From JBBDYD01 sp040901865 (GTDB taxonomy: Bacteria; Bacteroidota; Ignavibacteria; UBA10030): a stretch of 64,000 nt of DNA. How positions within the stretch are numbered: the stretch's first letter is position 1; every line of letters starts with the position of its first letter. The stretch covers positions 1 through 64,000 of the forward strand of contig JBBDYD010000194.1 in the NCBI GenBank assembly GCA_040901865.1, read 5' to 3'. The position numbers and the translations under genes were made by a program. The notes beneath the pieces were generated by a model. The model searched no databases, was not told the DNA's origin, and worked only from the letters and a program-made list of their open reading frames with translations. Shown here in pieces: positions 7,797 through 17,320 of this stretch.

Positions 7797-9359
7797 ATGG
7801 AACTGTACCTCTTAATCCCGCTGGCGGTTGCTGTTGCCGGGACGGCGTTCTTTGCCGGATGGTACGTGAATGTTCGCAGCGGGCGGAACAGAATTAGTAG
7901 TGCCGGGGAACGCGCAAAACGGATTGTGGAGGATGCCGAACGGGATGTGGCGTCCCTGAAGCGGGAAAAACTTTTGGAAGTGAAGGACGAGTGGTATAAA
8001 AAGAAGAAGGAATTCGATTCCGAGGCACAGTCGAAGCGGAATAAACATCAGGCGTTCGAGAAGCAACTCGAGAGCAGGGAAGAGAATGTCGATCGAAAAC
8101 TGGATTTGCTGAATAAGAAGGAATCTTCTCTTCAAACGCTGGACCGGGAGCTGGGGGACAGGAAGAAACGGTTGGAGGAGAAGGAACAGGAATCTCGCAA
8201 CCTGCTTGAGGAGCAGAATCAACGCCTCGAGCGTATTGCGGGGCTTTCACGCGATGACGCCAAGAAGCAACTGATGGATAATCTCCTGGATACCGTCAAA
8301 ACGGAAGCGGCGGCGACATTGAAGGAAATCAGGGATCGCACGAAGGAAGAAGCCCGAAGAGAAGCACAGAAGATCATCATTCAGGCCATTCAAAGAACCT
8401 CCGCCGATCATACCGTTGAGACCACGGTGAGTGCCTTGGTGCTCGAAAGCGATGAAATGAAAGGGCGTATCATCGGCAGGGAGGGACGAAATATCAGGGC
8501 GTTTGAAGCAGCAACCGGAGTGGATGTGATCGTTGACGACACGCCGGAAGCGGTCATCCTCTCGGGATTCGACCCCTTCCGGCGGGAGGTAGCCAGAGTT
8601 TCCCTCGAGCGCCTCATCGCTGACGGCAGAATCCATCCTGCGCGCATCGAGGAAATTGTGGAGAAAGTTAAGAAGGAACTCGAGGAGGAAGTTCTGCGGC
8701 TTGGGGAGAACACCCTGCTAGAGGTGGGCTTGCATGGAGCCCATGCAGAAGTGTGCAAGCACATTGGCAAAATGAAATACCGTTCGAGCTACGGGCAGAA
8801 CCTGCTCCAGCACAGCATCGAAGTGGCGTATCTCATGGGTATCATGGCAGCGGAGTTGCATCTCGATTCTATGATGGCAAAACGCGCTGGGCTGCTCCAT
8901 GATATTGGAAAGACGGTGGATAAGAGCGTTGAGGGTCCCCATGCCTTGATCGGATATGAACTTTGCCGGAAGTATAACGAGCATCCGATCGTTTGTAATG
9001 CAGTTGGTTCCCACCACGAGGATATTCCCATGGAGCATCCGATCGCCTCGCTGGTGCAGGCGGCTGATGCCATTAGCGGCGCACGCCCCGGGGCGCGTCG
9101 GGAATCCGTGGAGGGCTATGTCAAACGGCTGGAAAAACTCGAGCATGTTGCAAAATCATTTCCTGGCGTGCTGACGTCTTACGCAATTCAGGCAGGGCGC
9201 GAAGTCAGGGTCATCGTCAGCCACGAGGCGCTCGATGATGCAAAGGCAGATCAGTTGTCCCATGATATTGCCAACAAGATTCAACAGGAAATGGAGTATC
9301 CCGGACAAATCAAAGTGACGGTGATTCGCGAGTTCCGTTCCGTTGCCTATGCCAAGTAA
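7797..9359 (+). CDS. rny: Ribonuclease Y
   Basis: 520 aa endoribonuclease that starts decay of many mRNAs and sits at the inner membrane. One N-terminal transmembrane helix (about 1-22), a long coiled coil (about 40-190), a KH RNA-binding domain (MKGRIIGREGRNIRAFEAAT) and an HD domain with LLHDIGK metal ligands. ATG 7797 follows GAAGGAG with a 5-nt spacer. The open frame extends upstream to 7623, but that part lies inside the structured RNA region and lacks family similarity. coaE overlaps its 3' end. Confidence 0.95.
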   Translation: MELYLLIPLAVAVAGTAFFAGWYVNVRSGRNRISSAGERAKRIVEDAERDVASLKREKLLEVKDEWYKKKKEFDSEAQSKRNKHQAFEKQLESREENVDRKLDLLNKKESSLQTLDRELGDRKKRLEEKEQESRNLLEEQNQRLERIAGLSRDDAKKQLMDNLLDTVKTEAAATLKEIRDRTKEEARREAQKIIIQAIQRTSADHTVETTVSALVLESDEMKGRIIGREGRNIRAFEAATGVDVIVDDTPEAVILSGFDPFRREVARVSLERLIADGRIHPARIEEIVEKVKKELEEEVLRLGENTLLEVGLHGAHAEVCKHIGKMKYRSSYGQNLLQHSIEVAYLMGIMAAELHLDSMMAKRAGLLHDIGKTVDKSVEGPHALIGYELCRKYNEHPIVCNAVGSHHEDIPMEHPIASLVQAADAISGARPGARRESVEGYVKRLEKLEHVAKSFPGVLTSYAIQAGREVRVIVSHEALDDAKADQLSHDIANKIQQEMEYPGQIKVTVIREFRSVAYAK

Positions 9360-9993
9360 GAAGTACCGCACCAGGCGATTCTCACCAGACAACCTTTGTT
9401 CAGTCGGCATAACAGGTGGGATCGGGAGCGGTAAAAGTACCGTATGCCGCCTCCTCGAAGAACAGGGATATCCCGTCCTCTCCGCAGACCCGCTTGCCAT
9501 TGAAATCGAAGAAACGGACCCGGTCGTCATCACAAGAATCAAAGCATTGCTGGGCAGCGAGGCCTATGATTCCAAGGGATCCCTGAACCGTTCATACGTC
9601 GCCGGACGCATCTTCTCCAGCAGGGGTCTTCAGAAATCAATCGAGGCCGTTGTTCATCCTGCAGTGTTCCGTGAATTGCGACGAAGAGCCGCGGACCTCT
9701 CAAAAGCCGGCGAGCCCCTGGTTGTAATCGAAGCCGCTCTGATTTTTGAGTCTGGCATGCACGAGGCTCTCGATTTCGTGGTGGTGGTGGATGCCGAGGA
9801 GGTCATTCGGATTGCTCGCGTGATGGACCGTGACGGCATTTCTGCCGCTGAAGTGCGAAAACGCATGACCGCTCAATGGCCAATGGAGCGGAAAATACGG
9901 CTTGCCGATTTCGTGATCGGCAATAACGGAAGCAGGGAAGAACTCCAACAGCGGGTTCAACTTCTCACGACCATGATCGACCAGTTCGTTTAA
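9349..9993 (+). CDS. coaE: Dephospho-CoA kinase
   Basis: Last step of CoA synthesis: phosphorylates the ribose 3'-OH of dephospho-CoA. The P-loop is GITGGIGSGKST near the N-terminus, followed by the lid and CoA domains (VVHPAVF, DRDGISAAEVRKRMTAQW). 214 aa. ATG 9349 overlaps the rny stop by 11 nt, indicating coupling. The N-terminal dozen residues before the P-loop are unusually basic (KKYRTRRF). Confidence 0.93.
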   Translation: MPSKKYRTRRFSPDNLCSVGITGGIGSGKSTVCRLLEEQGYPVLSADPLAIEIEETDPVVITRIKALLGSEAYDSKGSLNRSYVAGRIFSSRGLQKSIEAVVHPAVFRELRRRAADLSKAGEPLVVIEAALIFESGMHEALDFVVVVDAEEVIRIARVMDRDGISAAEVRKRMTAQWPMERKIRLADFVIGNNGSREELQQRVQLLTTMIDQFV

Positions 9994-10004
9994 AGGACGC
10001 ACCG

Positions 10005-11183
10005 ATGCCTTCGCTGACGGAACAGGAACACAACCTCTTCTTCCAGACCTACAAACGCCTGCCTCTGGATATCGTTCAGGGAGAAGGGTGCATTCTGACA
10101 GATCGAAACGGAAAACAGTACCTCGATTTTTTCGGCGGACTTGCGGTCAACGCCCTCGGCTACCGGCACCCCCGAATCCTCGAAGCGATACGAGTCCAGT
10201 CGGAACGCTACATCCATCTCTCAAACTTTTTTATCCAGGAACCCCAGGTTCGGCTGGCGGAGAAACTTATTGCCGCTTCAGGGTTTAAGAAATTGTTTCT
10301 CACGAACAGCGGGACAGAAGCTGTGGAAGGGGCCATCAAACTGGCTAGAAAATGGGGAAAGGGTAAAGGCAAGAGTACCCTTTACGGACTCTCGAACTCG
10401 TTTCACGGACGCACCATGGGCGCTCTCTCCCTCACAGAGCGGGCAAAATACCGGGAGGGATATGAACCGTTTCTTCCGAACACGGATCATATTCGCTTTA
10501 ATGATGTTGAGGATCTACGGGCGAAAATCAACGCACAAACTCTCGGAGTGATTCTGGAAGCGATCCAGGGCGAGGGCGGTGTGAATATCGTGAGTCAGGA
10601 GTTCTGTGAGGAGCTCAAGGCTCTCAGGCAGCGCCACGGATTTCTAATCATTGCCGACGAGATCCAGTCTGGGATTGGCCGCACGGGAAAGTTCTTCGGA
10701 TTTCAGCACATTGGGTTGAATCCGGATATTGTAGTTGTTGCAAAAGCGATCGGGGGCGGACTGCCCCTTGGGGCATTTCTTGGAACGGAGGCAACTGCAG
10801 GGGCTTTAACGTACGGGGTGCATGGTACGACTTTTGGGGGAAACCCTGTTGCCTGTGCAGCCGGCGTTGTGGTGCTTGAGGAAGTCGTCGAAAAAGGGCT
10901 TATGCAACGAGCACAGGAAATAGGAGAGCGGCTTCGTAAAGCCTTCACAGAAATGAAGTCTCATTATCCCGAACGTATCAGGGATGTTCGCGGATACGGA
11001 TGCATGATGGGGGTGGAACTTGCGGGGGATGGCCAGCCCATCGCTGACGAGTTGATGAACCAGGGTGTACTGGTGAATTGCACGAATACGAAAGTGCTCA
11101 GGTTCCTGCCGCCGTACATTGCAACGGATGAACAATGCGATATCGTCGCGGCGAAGCTTGCGGTGGTTTTCGACGGCGCATGA
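10005..11183 (+). CDS. Class III aminotransferase, acetylornithine aminotransferase-like
   Basis: 392 aa PLP enzyme of fold type I, subgroup III. Key features: TNSGTEAVEGAIKLAR (phosphate cup), SFHGRTMGAL, DEIQSGIGRTGKFF with the PLP-binding Asp, and the Schiff-base lysine in VVAKAIGGGLPLGA. Closest by eye to ArgD, which transaminates N-acetylglutamate semialdehyde in arginine synthesis and often also acts on succinyl-diaminopimelate. No other arginine gene is nearby, so substrate is unproven; related omega-aminotransferases are possible. A strong terminator follows. Confidence 0.85.
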   Translation: MPSLTEQEHNLFFQTYKRLPLDIVQGEGCILTDRNGKQYLDFFGGLAVNALGYRHPRILEAIRVQSERYIHLSNFFIQEPQVRLAEKLIAASGFKKLFLTNSGTEAVEGAIKLARKWGKGKGKSTLYGLSNSFHGRTMGALSLTERAKYREGYEPFLPNTDHIRFNDVEDLRAKINAQTLGVILEAIQGEGGVNIVSQEFCEELKALRQRHGFLIIADEIQSGIGRTGKFFGFQHIGLNPDIVVVAKAIGGGLPLGAFLGTEATAGALTYGVHGTTFGGNPVACAAGVVVLEEVVEKGLMQRAQEIGERLRKAFTEMKSHYPERIRDVRGYGCMMGVELAGDGQPIADELMNQGVLVNCTNTKVLRFLPPYIATDEQCDIVAAKLAVVFDGA

Positions 11184-11209
11184 AGGGAATACGCTCTCAC
11201 TGTTCAAAC

Positions 11210-11238
11210 CGGCGTCTTGTTTAGGCGCCGTTTTTTTT
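11210..11238 (+). terminator. Rho-independent terminator before purF
   Basis: CGGCGTC (11210-11216) pairs with GGCGCCG (11224-11230), with one G-T wobble, around a 7-nt loop, followed directly by eight Ts (11231-11238). It ends the zapA/rny/coaE/aminotransferase transcript only 13 nt before the purF start codon. Confidence 0.93.
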
Positions 11239-11251
11239 GTACCTTATCATC

Positions 11252-12748
11252 GTGCGAGAGTTAGCCCATATCGAGGGAAAACCCCGTTCTCATTGCGGAG
11301 TTTTTGGGATCTTCGGGCATCCTGAGGCAGCCGTCATGGCCTATTACGGTCTCCACGCCCTCCAACACCGCGGCCAGGAGGCTTCGGGAATCGTCACAAG
11401 AGAGTTCATCCCCGAAAGACAGAAAACCCGCTTCAATTCCCACCGGGCCACCGGCCTTGTTACCGACGTCTTCAAGGACGAGAAACTTCTAAAACTTGCC
11501 TTGCGTGGTAGTGCCGCCATTGGGCACAATCGGTACTCTACAACCGGCGCAGCAGACAACAAGGCCAACATCCAGCCCTTCATTGTCAATTATCGTTCCG
11601 GGAACCTCGCCCTCGGCCACAATGGAAACCTTACGAACTTCAATTCGTTGCGTGATCAGCTCCAGGCCGACGGAACAATATTCCAGTCGACATCCGACAG
11701 CGAAATCATTCTCCACCTGGCCGCACGAAGCCGCCACACAGACCAGGTCCTGCAGGTCAAAGATGCCCTCGACCTTGTGGAAGGTGCATACTCACTTGTA
11801 ATCCTGACGGATGACGCGCTCATCGCCGCACGCGATCCCCATGGATTCCGGCCTCTGGCGTTTGGAAGGCTGGGAGACGCGTTTGTCGTGGCCTCGGAAA
11901 CCTGCGCGTTCGATATCCTGGGGGCCGAATATATCCGGGACGTCGCACCTGGCGAAATACTCGTCATCGATCAGAAAGCAGTGGAATCCGGCCGGACGCG
12001 ATCGCTCTGGAGTTCGAGAAAATCCGTCCAGACCCACCATTGTATTTTCGAGTTTGTCTACTTTTCCCGGCCCGACAGTCGGATCTTTGGTGAGAATGTG
12101 GACAAGGTTCGGAGGAAACTCGGGAAACTGCTGGCAGAAGAGTCCCCGGTGACAAGTAATGATTCGGATGAAAAGGTGGTGGTAATCAGTGTTCCGGATT
12201 CCAGCAACACGGCCACTCTCGGATTTGTCCATGAAAGCGAACGGCAGGGAATCAACGCAAGACTGGAGATCGGACTGATCCGGAGTCATTACGTGGGCCG
12301 TACCTTTATCCAGCCCGACCAGAACAGCCGGGAAATTAAAGTGAAAACAAAGTTCAATACCGTCAAGGGTGTGTTAAAGGACAAGAAGGTCGTTATTGTT
12401 GATGATTCCATTGTGCGGGGAACCACGTCGAAACAACTGGTAAAACTTGTTCGCGAGGCAGGCCCGAAAGAAATCCACTTCAGGATCACGTCTCCCCAGA
12501 TCAAGTATCCATGCTACTATGGCATGGATTTCCCAAGCAAAGAAGAGCTCATCGCAAACCGGCTGCAGGGCGATCTTGAGGAAATCCGTAAAGAGCTTGG
12601 CGTCGACAGTATCGCGTATTTGTCCCTTGAGAAACTCCTCGAGGCCGCGCCGAAAGACGGCGGGCGCCACTACTGCACCGCCTGTTTCAGCGGTTCTTAC
12701 CCTGTCCCTATCGACCGCACTGCGACAAAGGACGCGAACGACGCGTGA
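11252..12748 (+). CDS. purF: Amidophosphoribosyltransferase
   Basis: First committed step of purine synthesis: PRPP plus glutamine to phosphoribosylamine. 498 aa. GTG 11252 leaves a 14-residue propeptide before the nucleophile in HCGVFG (Cys15), which must be cleaved off. Four cysteines in HHCIFEF, YPCYYGMD and YCTACFSGSYP fit the [4Fe-4S] type known from Bacillus. The PRPP site is KVVIVDDSIVRGTTS. No Shine-Dalgarno is visible, and the start lies just after the upstream terminator, so the mRNA leader must be very short. Confidence 0.95.
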   Translation: MRELAHIEGKPRSHCGVFGIFGHPEAAVMAYYGLHALQHRGQEASGIVTREFIPERQKTRFNSHRATGLVTDVFKDEKLLKLALRGSAAIGHNRYSTTGAADNKANIQPFIVNYRSGNLALGHNGNLTNFNSLRDQLQADGTIFQSTSDSEIILHLAARSRHTDQVLQVKDALDLVEGAYSLVILTDDALIAARDPHGFRPLAFGRLGDAFVVASETCAFDILGAEYIRDVAPGEILVIDQKAVESGRTRSLWSSRKSVQTHHCIFEFVYFSRPDSRIFGENVDKVRRKLGKLLAEESPVTSNDSDEKVVVISVPDSSNTATLGFVHESERQGINARLEIGLIRSHYVGRTFIQPDQNSREIKVKTKFNTVKGVLKDKKVVIVDDSIVRGTTSKQLVKLVREAGPKEIHFRITSPQIKYPCYYGMDFPSKEELIANRLQGDLEEIRKELGVDSIAYLSLEKLLEAAPKDGGRHYCTACFSGSYPVPIDRTATKDANDA

Positions 12749-13302
12749 TGGCGGAGCGAGTCTGGACGACTTCAAACATCCTGAGTTGCTCACGGGTCGC
12801 ACTTCTTGGCCCGCTCGCGTATTGCCTGTTTGGCGAGTTTGAGCACAACCGGCTGTGGGCGGCAGCGATCCTTATTGTCGGTGCCCTGACGGACTTCCTG
12901 GACGGCTATTTTGCCAGACGGTTCCACGCAGTGTCTGAATTGGGCAAGATCATTGACCCGCTGGCTGATAAAGTCGCTGTTGCCGTCATCGCCGTGTTCC
13001 TTGTAATCCTTGGGGCCATTCCGATGTGGTATGTGGCCCTCGCCCTTGTCCGCGATGGTCTGATTGTTGCCGGCGGTTTGTACATTCGAAAAAAGAAGAG
13101 TATCATCGCGCAGTCAAACATGGCAGGCAAACTGGCCGTGAGTTTCATCGCGCTCTTCCTTCTGCTCTCAGTTGTGCAGGCGGAATCGTTGGAAGGATTT
13201 CGCCTCTTCGTTCAATGGCTGAGCGTGTTCATGATGATTGTATCATTTGGGATTTACGGACAACGCCTGTTTATCGGACGTGCCGTTGATCGGAGGGCGT
13301 GA
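12748..13302 (+). CDS. pgsA: CDP-alcohol phosphatidyltransferase, PgsA-like
   Basis: 184 aa integral membrane enzyme with the CDP-alcohol signature DG-x2-AR-x8-G-x3-D-x3-D, seen as DGYFAR...GKIIDPLAD. It most likely makes phosphatidylglycerol phosphate from CDP-diacylglycerol and glycerol-3-phosphate at the inner membrane; other alcohols cannot be excluded by sequence alone. The ATG overlaps the purF stop (TGATG). Around four to five hydrophobic helices follow the catalytic loop. Confidence 0.88.
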   Translation: MAERVWTTSNILSCSRVALLGPLAYCLFGEFEHNRLWAAAILIVGALTDFLDGYFARRFHAVSELGKIIDPLADKVAVAVIAVFLVILGAIPMWYVALALVRDGLIVAGGLYIRKKKSIIAQSNMAGKLAVSFIALFLLLSVVQAESLEGFRLFVQWLSVFMMIVSFGIYGQRLFIGRAVDRRA

Positions 13303-13308
13303 GGATTC

Positions 13309-14265
13309 ATGGATTCGGTGATCAAGAGGCTGGCCAACGGACTTGCACGAACCCGGGAATCTCTTGTCGCCCGCTTGCAGCGTCTTGTTCTTGCGAAGGG
13401 TACGATTGACGAGGATGTTCTTGCACAGGTCGAGGAAACACTTTTGGCCGGTGATGTCGGTGTGTTGACGACGAATACTCTTCTGGAAAACATGAAGCGG
13501 AGAGTGCGCGACGAAGGATATACCGCGAGCTCTGAGTTGCTTTCCCTCATCAAAGATGAAATAACTCGATTACTTCGGCCGAACGAAACAGGGGAAGGCG
13601 GACTGGTCATTCCCGCGCAACCTCGCCCGTTTGTCATTCTGATTGTTGGGATCAACGGAGCAGGGAAGACGACGACCGTGGGGAAACTCGCGTACCAGTT
13701 TCGCCAGGAAGGGCACGCTGTTCTCATCGGGGCTGCCGACACATTCCGCGCAGCAGCGAACGAGCAACTAGGGGTATGGGCCGAAAGGGCGGGGGTTGTG
13801 ATGGTTCAGCAACGGCAAGGAGCGGACCCGGGCTCGGTTGCCTATGACGCCGTCAGCTCGGCCGTGGCACAACAATCGGATGTGGTCCTGATCGACACAG
13901 CTGGCCGCCTTCATACAAAGTCAAATCTCATGGAAGAGCTCGCAAAGATCCGCAGGGTTATCGAAAAGCGACTCCCCGGCGCCCCCCATGAGGTTCTTCT
14001 CGTGCTTGATGCGGGCGGTGGGCAGAACGGACTTCAGCAGGTGCGCCAATTCTCAGAAGCAGCCGAAGTCACGGGCCTGATTCTGACGAAATTGGACGGG
14101 ACAGCCAAGGGCGGAATCATCCTTGCCGCATGTAATGAATTCAAACTTCCGGTGCGATACATCGGGGTTGGCGAGGGGATCGATGATCTTCAGCCGTTCC
14201 AGCAGGCGACGTTTGTTGATGCACTGTTTTCCTCCCCCTCCATGTCGGAGAACTTCGAGTCATGA
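13309..14265 (+). CDS. ftsY: Signal recognition particle receptor FtsY
   Basis: 318 aa SRP GTPase that docks ribosome-nascent chain-Ffh complexes at the membrane. N domain (about 1-95), then the G domain with P-loop GINGAGKTTT, ADTFRAAANEQL, DTAGRLHTKSNLMEEL, TKLDGTAKGG and a C-terminal GVGEGIDDLQPF. There is no acidic A domain, as in many Bacteroidota and Gram-positive versions. GAGG precedes the ATG. Its stop overlaps the next start as ATGA. Confidence 0.95.
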   Translation: MDSVIKRLANGLARTRESLVARLQRLVLAKGTIDEDVLAQVEETLLAGDVGVLTTNTLLENMKRRVRDEGYTASSELLSLIKDEITRLLRPNETGEGGLVIPAQPRPFVILIVGINGAGKTTTVGKLAYQFRQEGHAVLIGAADTFRAAANEQLGVWAERAGVVMVQQRQGADPGSVAYDAVSSAVAQQSDVVLIDTAGRLHTKSNLMEELAKIRRVIEKRLPGAPHEVLLVLDAGGGQNGLQQVRQFSEAAEVTGLILTKLDGTAKGGIILAACNEFKLPVRYIGVGEGIDDLQPFQQATFVDALFSSPSMSENFES

Positions 14266-15278
14266 AGATTACATTCTCGCCGTATGATTTGAAACTAAGG
14301 CATACGTTTACGATTGCACGGAGTTCACGCGATGTGTCACCCATCGTTCTCCTGGAACTAGAACACGATGGAATTGTCGGCTACGGGGAGGCAGCCCCGA
14401 CGAGGCGGTACGGTGAAACGATCGAGACAGTGATGGGGTTTCTGAAGGCACTGAATCTCTCTAAGTTCGAATCCCCGTTTCAGCTTGAGAGCATTCTTGA
14501 ATATGTTGAAAATGCTTCGCCCGGCAGCGCTTCTGCGAAAGCTGCCGTTGATATCGCGCTCCATGATTGGATCGGCAAGAAACTCAATGTTCCCCTGTAT
14601 CGTTACTGGGGGTTGGACAAAGCGAAAGCACCCGTGACGTCATTTACGATCGGTATCGACAGCCCGGAGATGATAGCCCAAAAAGTGCAGGAGGCGATGG
14701 AATATCCGATCCTCAAGATCAAGTTGGGCGGATCAAATGACGAGGAGATCATGAAGGCCATCCGGCGCTCGACCGACAAGACGCTGCGCGTCGATGCTAA
14801 CGAAGGATGGAAAACGAAAGAGATTGCTCTGAAGAAGATCCAGTGGCTTGAGCAGGAGGGGGTTGAATTTGTCGAACAGCCAATGCCCGCAGAGGATCTT
14901 GAAGGCACCGCATGGGTTCGCGATCGCGTGAACTTGCCCCTGATTGCCGACGAGAACTCTCTTCGACTTCACGATGTTCCAAAATTGCAGGGTGCTTTTG
15001 ACGGTATCAACATCAAGCTCATGAAATGCACGGGATTGCGGGAAGCGCTGAGAATGGTGGCGGTTGCGAGAGCATGTGACATGAAAATCATGACAGGATG
15101 TATGATCGAAAGCTCAGTTGCAATCTCGGCGGCGGCACAATTCTCGCCACTCATTGACTATGCGGACCTCGACGGAGCGGTGTTGACCACAAATGATCCG
15201 TTTGACGGCGTCACGATTGTTGAGGGGAAGCTCATGTTGACGGACAGACCTGGTATCGGTGTGGTGAGGAAGGTGTGA
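14262..15278 (+). CDS. Dipeptide epimerase (enolase superfamily)
   Basis: 338 aa muconate-lactonising-subgroup enolase. The acid-base lysines sit in ILKIKLGG and NIKLMKC; metal ligands are in RVDANEGW, FVEQPM and IADENS. L-Ala-D/L-Glu epimerases of this type recycle murein peptides, and this is the most common function in the subgroup. Substrate range among dipeptide epimerases varies, so Ala-Glu is only the first guess. Overlaps ftsY by 4 nt. Confidence 0.86.
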   Translation: MKITFSPYDLKLRHTFTIARSSRDVSPIVLLELEHDGIVGYGEAAPTRRYGETIETVMGFLKALNLSKFESPFQLESILEYVENASPGSASAKAAVDIALHDWIGKKLNVPLYRYWGLDKAKAPVTSFTIGIDSPEMIAQKVQEAMEYPILKIKLGGSNDEEIMKAIRRSTDKTLRVDANEGWKTKEIALKKIQWLEQEGVEFVEQPMPAEDLEGTAWVRDRVNLPLIADENSLRLHDVPKLQGAFDGINIKLMKCTGLREALRMVAVARACDMKIMTGCMIESSVAISAAAQFSPLIDYADLDGAVLTTNDPFDGVTIVEGKLMLTDRPGIGVVRKV

Positions 15279-15281
15279 ATC

Positions 15282-15488
15282 ATGTTCTTCCGGCGGCCCA
15301 CGCACCAACGATTCGAATACCTGCCGAGGTTCTATGACCCGGAAAAGGATTCTGCTGAGGAATTCAAAAGGAAGTTTAAACGGGAGCGCAGTTTGCATCG
15401 CCGGAAATCCAGGCCAATTCTCTGGTGGCTTGTGGTGATCGCTCTTGCCGTTTACGCGTATCTTTATCTAGCGGGAGTTATTCGCTGA
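15282..15488 (+). CDS. Small single-span membrane protein
   Basis: 68 aa. Basic, charged N-terminal 45 residues (FKRKFKRERSLHRRKSR), then one C-terminal transmembrane helix (about 48-66, WWLVVIALAVYAYLYLAGV). No motif that I recognise. Coding status is supported by tight packing: it starts 3 nt after the epimerase and its stop overlaps the mutL ATG as TGATG. A positive-inside N-terminus suggests a tail-anchored topology. Confidence 0.75.
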   Translation: MFFRRPTHQRFEYLPRFYDPEKDSAEEFKRKFKRERSLHRRKSRPILWWLVVIALAVYAYLYLAGVIR

Positions 15489-17299
15489 TGGCGTCGAAGA
15501 TTCATATTTTACAGAGCGAGCTTGCGAACAAAATCGCTGCCGGCGAAGTTGTCCAACGCCCTGCATCAGCGGTGAAGGAGCTTGTGGAGAACTCTCTTGA
15601 CGCCGGTGCGCGTTCCATTACGGTGATTATTCAGGACGCAGGCAAAGCCCTCCTTCAGGTTGTGGACGACGGGGAAGGAATGTCACACGAGGATGCCTTG
15701 CTTGCGTTCAAGCGACATGCCACAAGCAAGATCAGGACGTCGGAAGATCTTGAGCGCATTACCACGTTGGGATTCAGGGGAGAAGCTCTCGCCTCAGTCG
15801 GAGCGATCGCGCAGGTGGAGCTCAGGACGAAGACGGAAGAGGAGGACGCGGGAACTTTGGTGCGGGTCGATGGCGACGATGTCAAAGAGGTTACGCGGGT
15901 CGCCTGCGAGAAGGGAACTTCTGTCACTGTCCGAAATCTTTTCTACAACACGCCGGGACGGAGAAATTTTCTCAAGTCGCAACAGACGGAACGGAAAAAC
16001 ACGACAGATGTCGTCACGAGAATGGCGCTCTCCTTTCCGGAAGTATCCTGGCGCTATATCAGTGATGACGAACCCATGTTGACCCTCGCACCGGCTTCCT
16101 TCGAGGATCGTGTGCGGGATATCGTGGGGAAGAAACAGTTCGAACAACTGGTTCGCGTGAAGGAAACAACCGAATACCTGAGTATTGACGGATTCATCGG
16201 GCGGCCTGATTTCATTCGAAAAAACCGGACGGAACAATTCCTCTTCCTCAATCGCCGGTTCATCGTCAACAGGGCAATCAACCATGCGGTGTTTCAGGCG
16301 TACGAACACCTCCTCGTCAAAGGAGCATTCCCGTTTTTTGTTCTGAATCTGAGCGTTGATCCTCACAACGTCGATGTCAATGTCCATCCCTCGAAGATGG
16401 AAGTAAAGTTTGAAAATGAATCGAACATCTACAGGTTCGTCCTCTCGGTGGTTAAGCGAACTTTGACAGCGAATGACCTGGTGCCGAACATGGAGATGGT
16501 ATCCAGGGATTCCTCAGGAATGCCGGATGCCCGGCTGAAGTTCGGCGGGGTTGGTCCTATCAGCCCGCAGGAAGTGATGGGCATTCCCGGCCAGTTCGAT
16601 CTCGACCAGCTCTTTCGGCGCAATCGTCTGTCAGGCGAAGGTGTTGCAGTCGACTCTTTTGCCCCCGTGCTTCAACGCGAACGACAGGATCGTGTCTTCC
16701 CGCAGGAAACGGCTCTCAATGCTCCCCAGGAAGGGCGCGCTATCTGGCAGGTGCACAACAAGTACATCCTTTCGCAAATCAAGACCGGGATTATGATTGT
16801 GGATCAGCATGTGGCCCATGAACGAATCCTCTATGAGCGTGTACTTGCGAATTTCGAAAACAATCTTCCGTCGTCGCAACAGCTGTTATTTCCACAAACC
16901 GTGGAATTGACGCCGGGCGATTATTCGCTGGCTCTGGATCTTCTGCCGCACATGGAGACTCTTGGTTTTGTTTTGAAGCCGTTTGGCAAGAATACCGTTG
17001 TGATCGAAGGAATCCCTGCCGATGTACGAATAGGCAGTGAACGGAAAATTCTTCAGGAACTGCTGGATGAATTCAGAAATAACGAGCACAACGCGACCAT
17101 GGACGCGAGGGATAATCTGGCAAAGTCATTTGCATGCAAAGCCGCCGTCAAGGCGGGGGATCGGCTCACATCGCAGGAGATGATCAGCTTGATCGATCAA
17201 TTGTTTTTGACTACCATGCCATACGTCTGCCCCCACGGGAGGCCTGTGGTGATAAAGATTTCGATAGATGAACTCGACAAGCGGTTTGGCAGAACCTGA
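15488..17299 (+). CDS. mutL: DNA mismatch repair protein MutL
   Basis: 603 aa. The GHKL ATPase N-terminus has KIAAGEVVQRPASAVKELVENSLDAG, DDGEGM and TLGFRGEALAS. The C-terminal domain carries the endonuclease signature of MutH-less bacteria: DQHVAHERILYE, the FACKAAV block and CPHGRP, ending in FGRT. So this MutL should nick DNA itself. ATG 15488 overlaps the stop of the small membrane gene; the frame is open upstream to 15425 but overlaps that gene. Confidence 0.95.
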   Translation: MASKIHILQSELANKIAAGEVVQRPASAVKELVENSLDAGARSITVIIQDAGKALLQVVDDGEGMSHEDALLAFKRHATSKIRTSEDLERITTLGFRGEALASVGAIAQVELRTKTEEEDAGTLVRVDGDDVKEVTRVACEKGTSVTVRNLFYNTPGRRNFLKSQQTERKNTTDVVTRMALSFPEVSWRYISDDEPMLTLAPASFEDRVRDIVGKKQFEQLVRVKETTEYLSIDGFIGRPDFIRKNRTEQFLFLNRRFIVNRAINHAVFQAYEHLLVKGAFPFFVLNLSVDPHNVDVNVHPSKMEVKFENESNIYRFVLSVVKRTLTANDLVPNMEMVSRDSSGMPDARLKFGGVGPISPQEVMGIPGQFDLDQLFRRNRLSGEGVAVDSFAPVLQRERQDRVFPQETALNAPQEGRAIWQVHNKYILSQIKTGIMIVDQHVAHERILYERVLANFENNLPSSQQLLFPQTVELTPGDYSLALDLLPHMETLGFVLKPFGKNTVVIEGIPADVRIGSERKILQELLDEFRNNEHNATMDARDNLAKSFACKAAVKAGDRLTSQEMISLIDQLFLTTMPYVCPHGRPVVIKISIDELDKRFGRT

Positions 17300-17320
17300 C
17301 CATTCTGAACGAGGCTGATG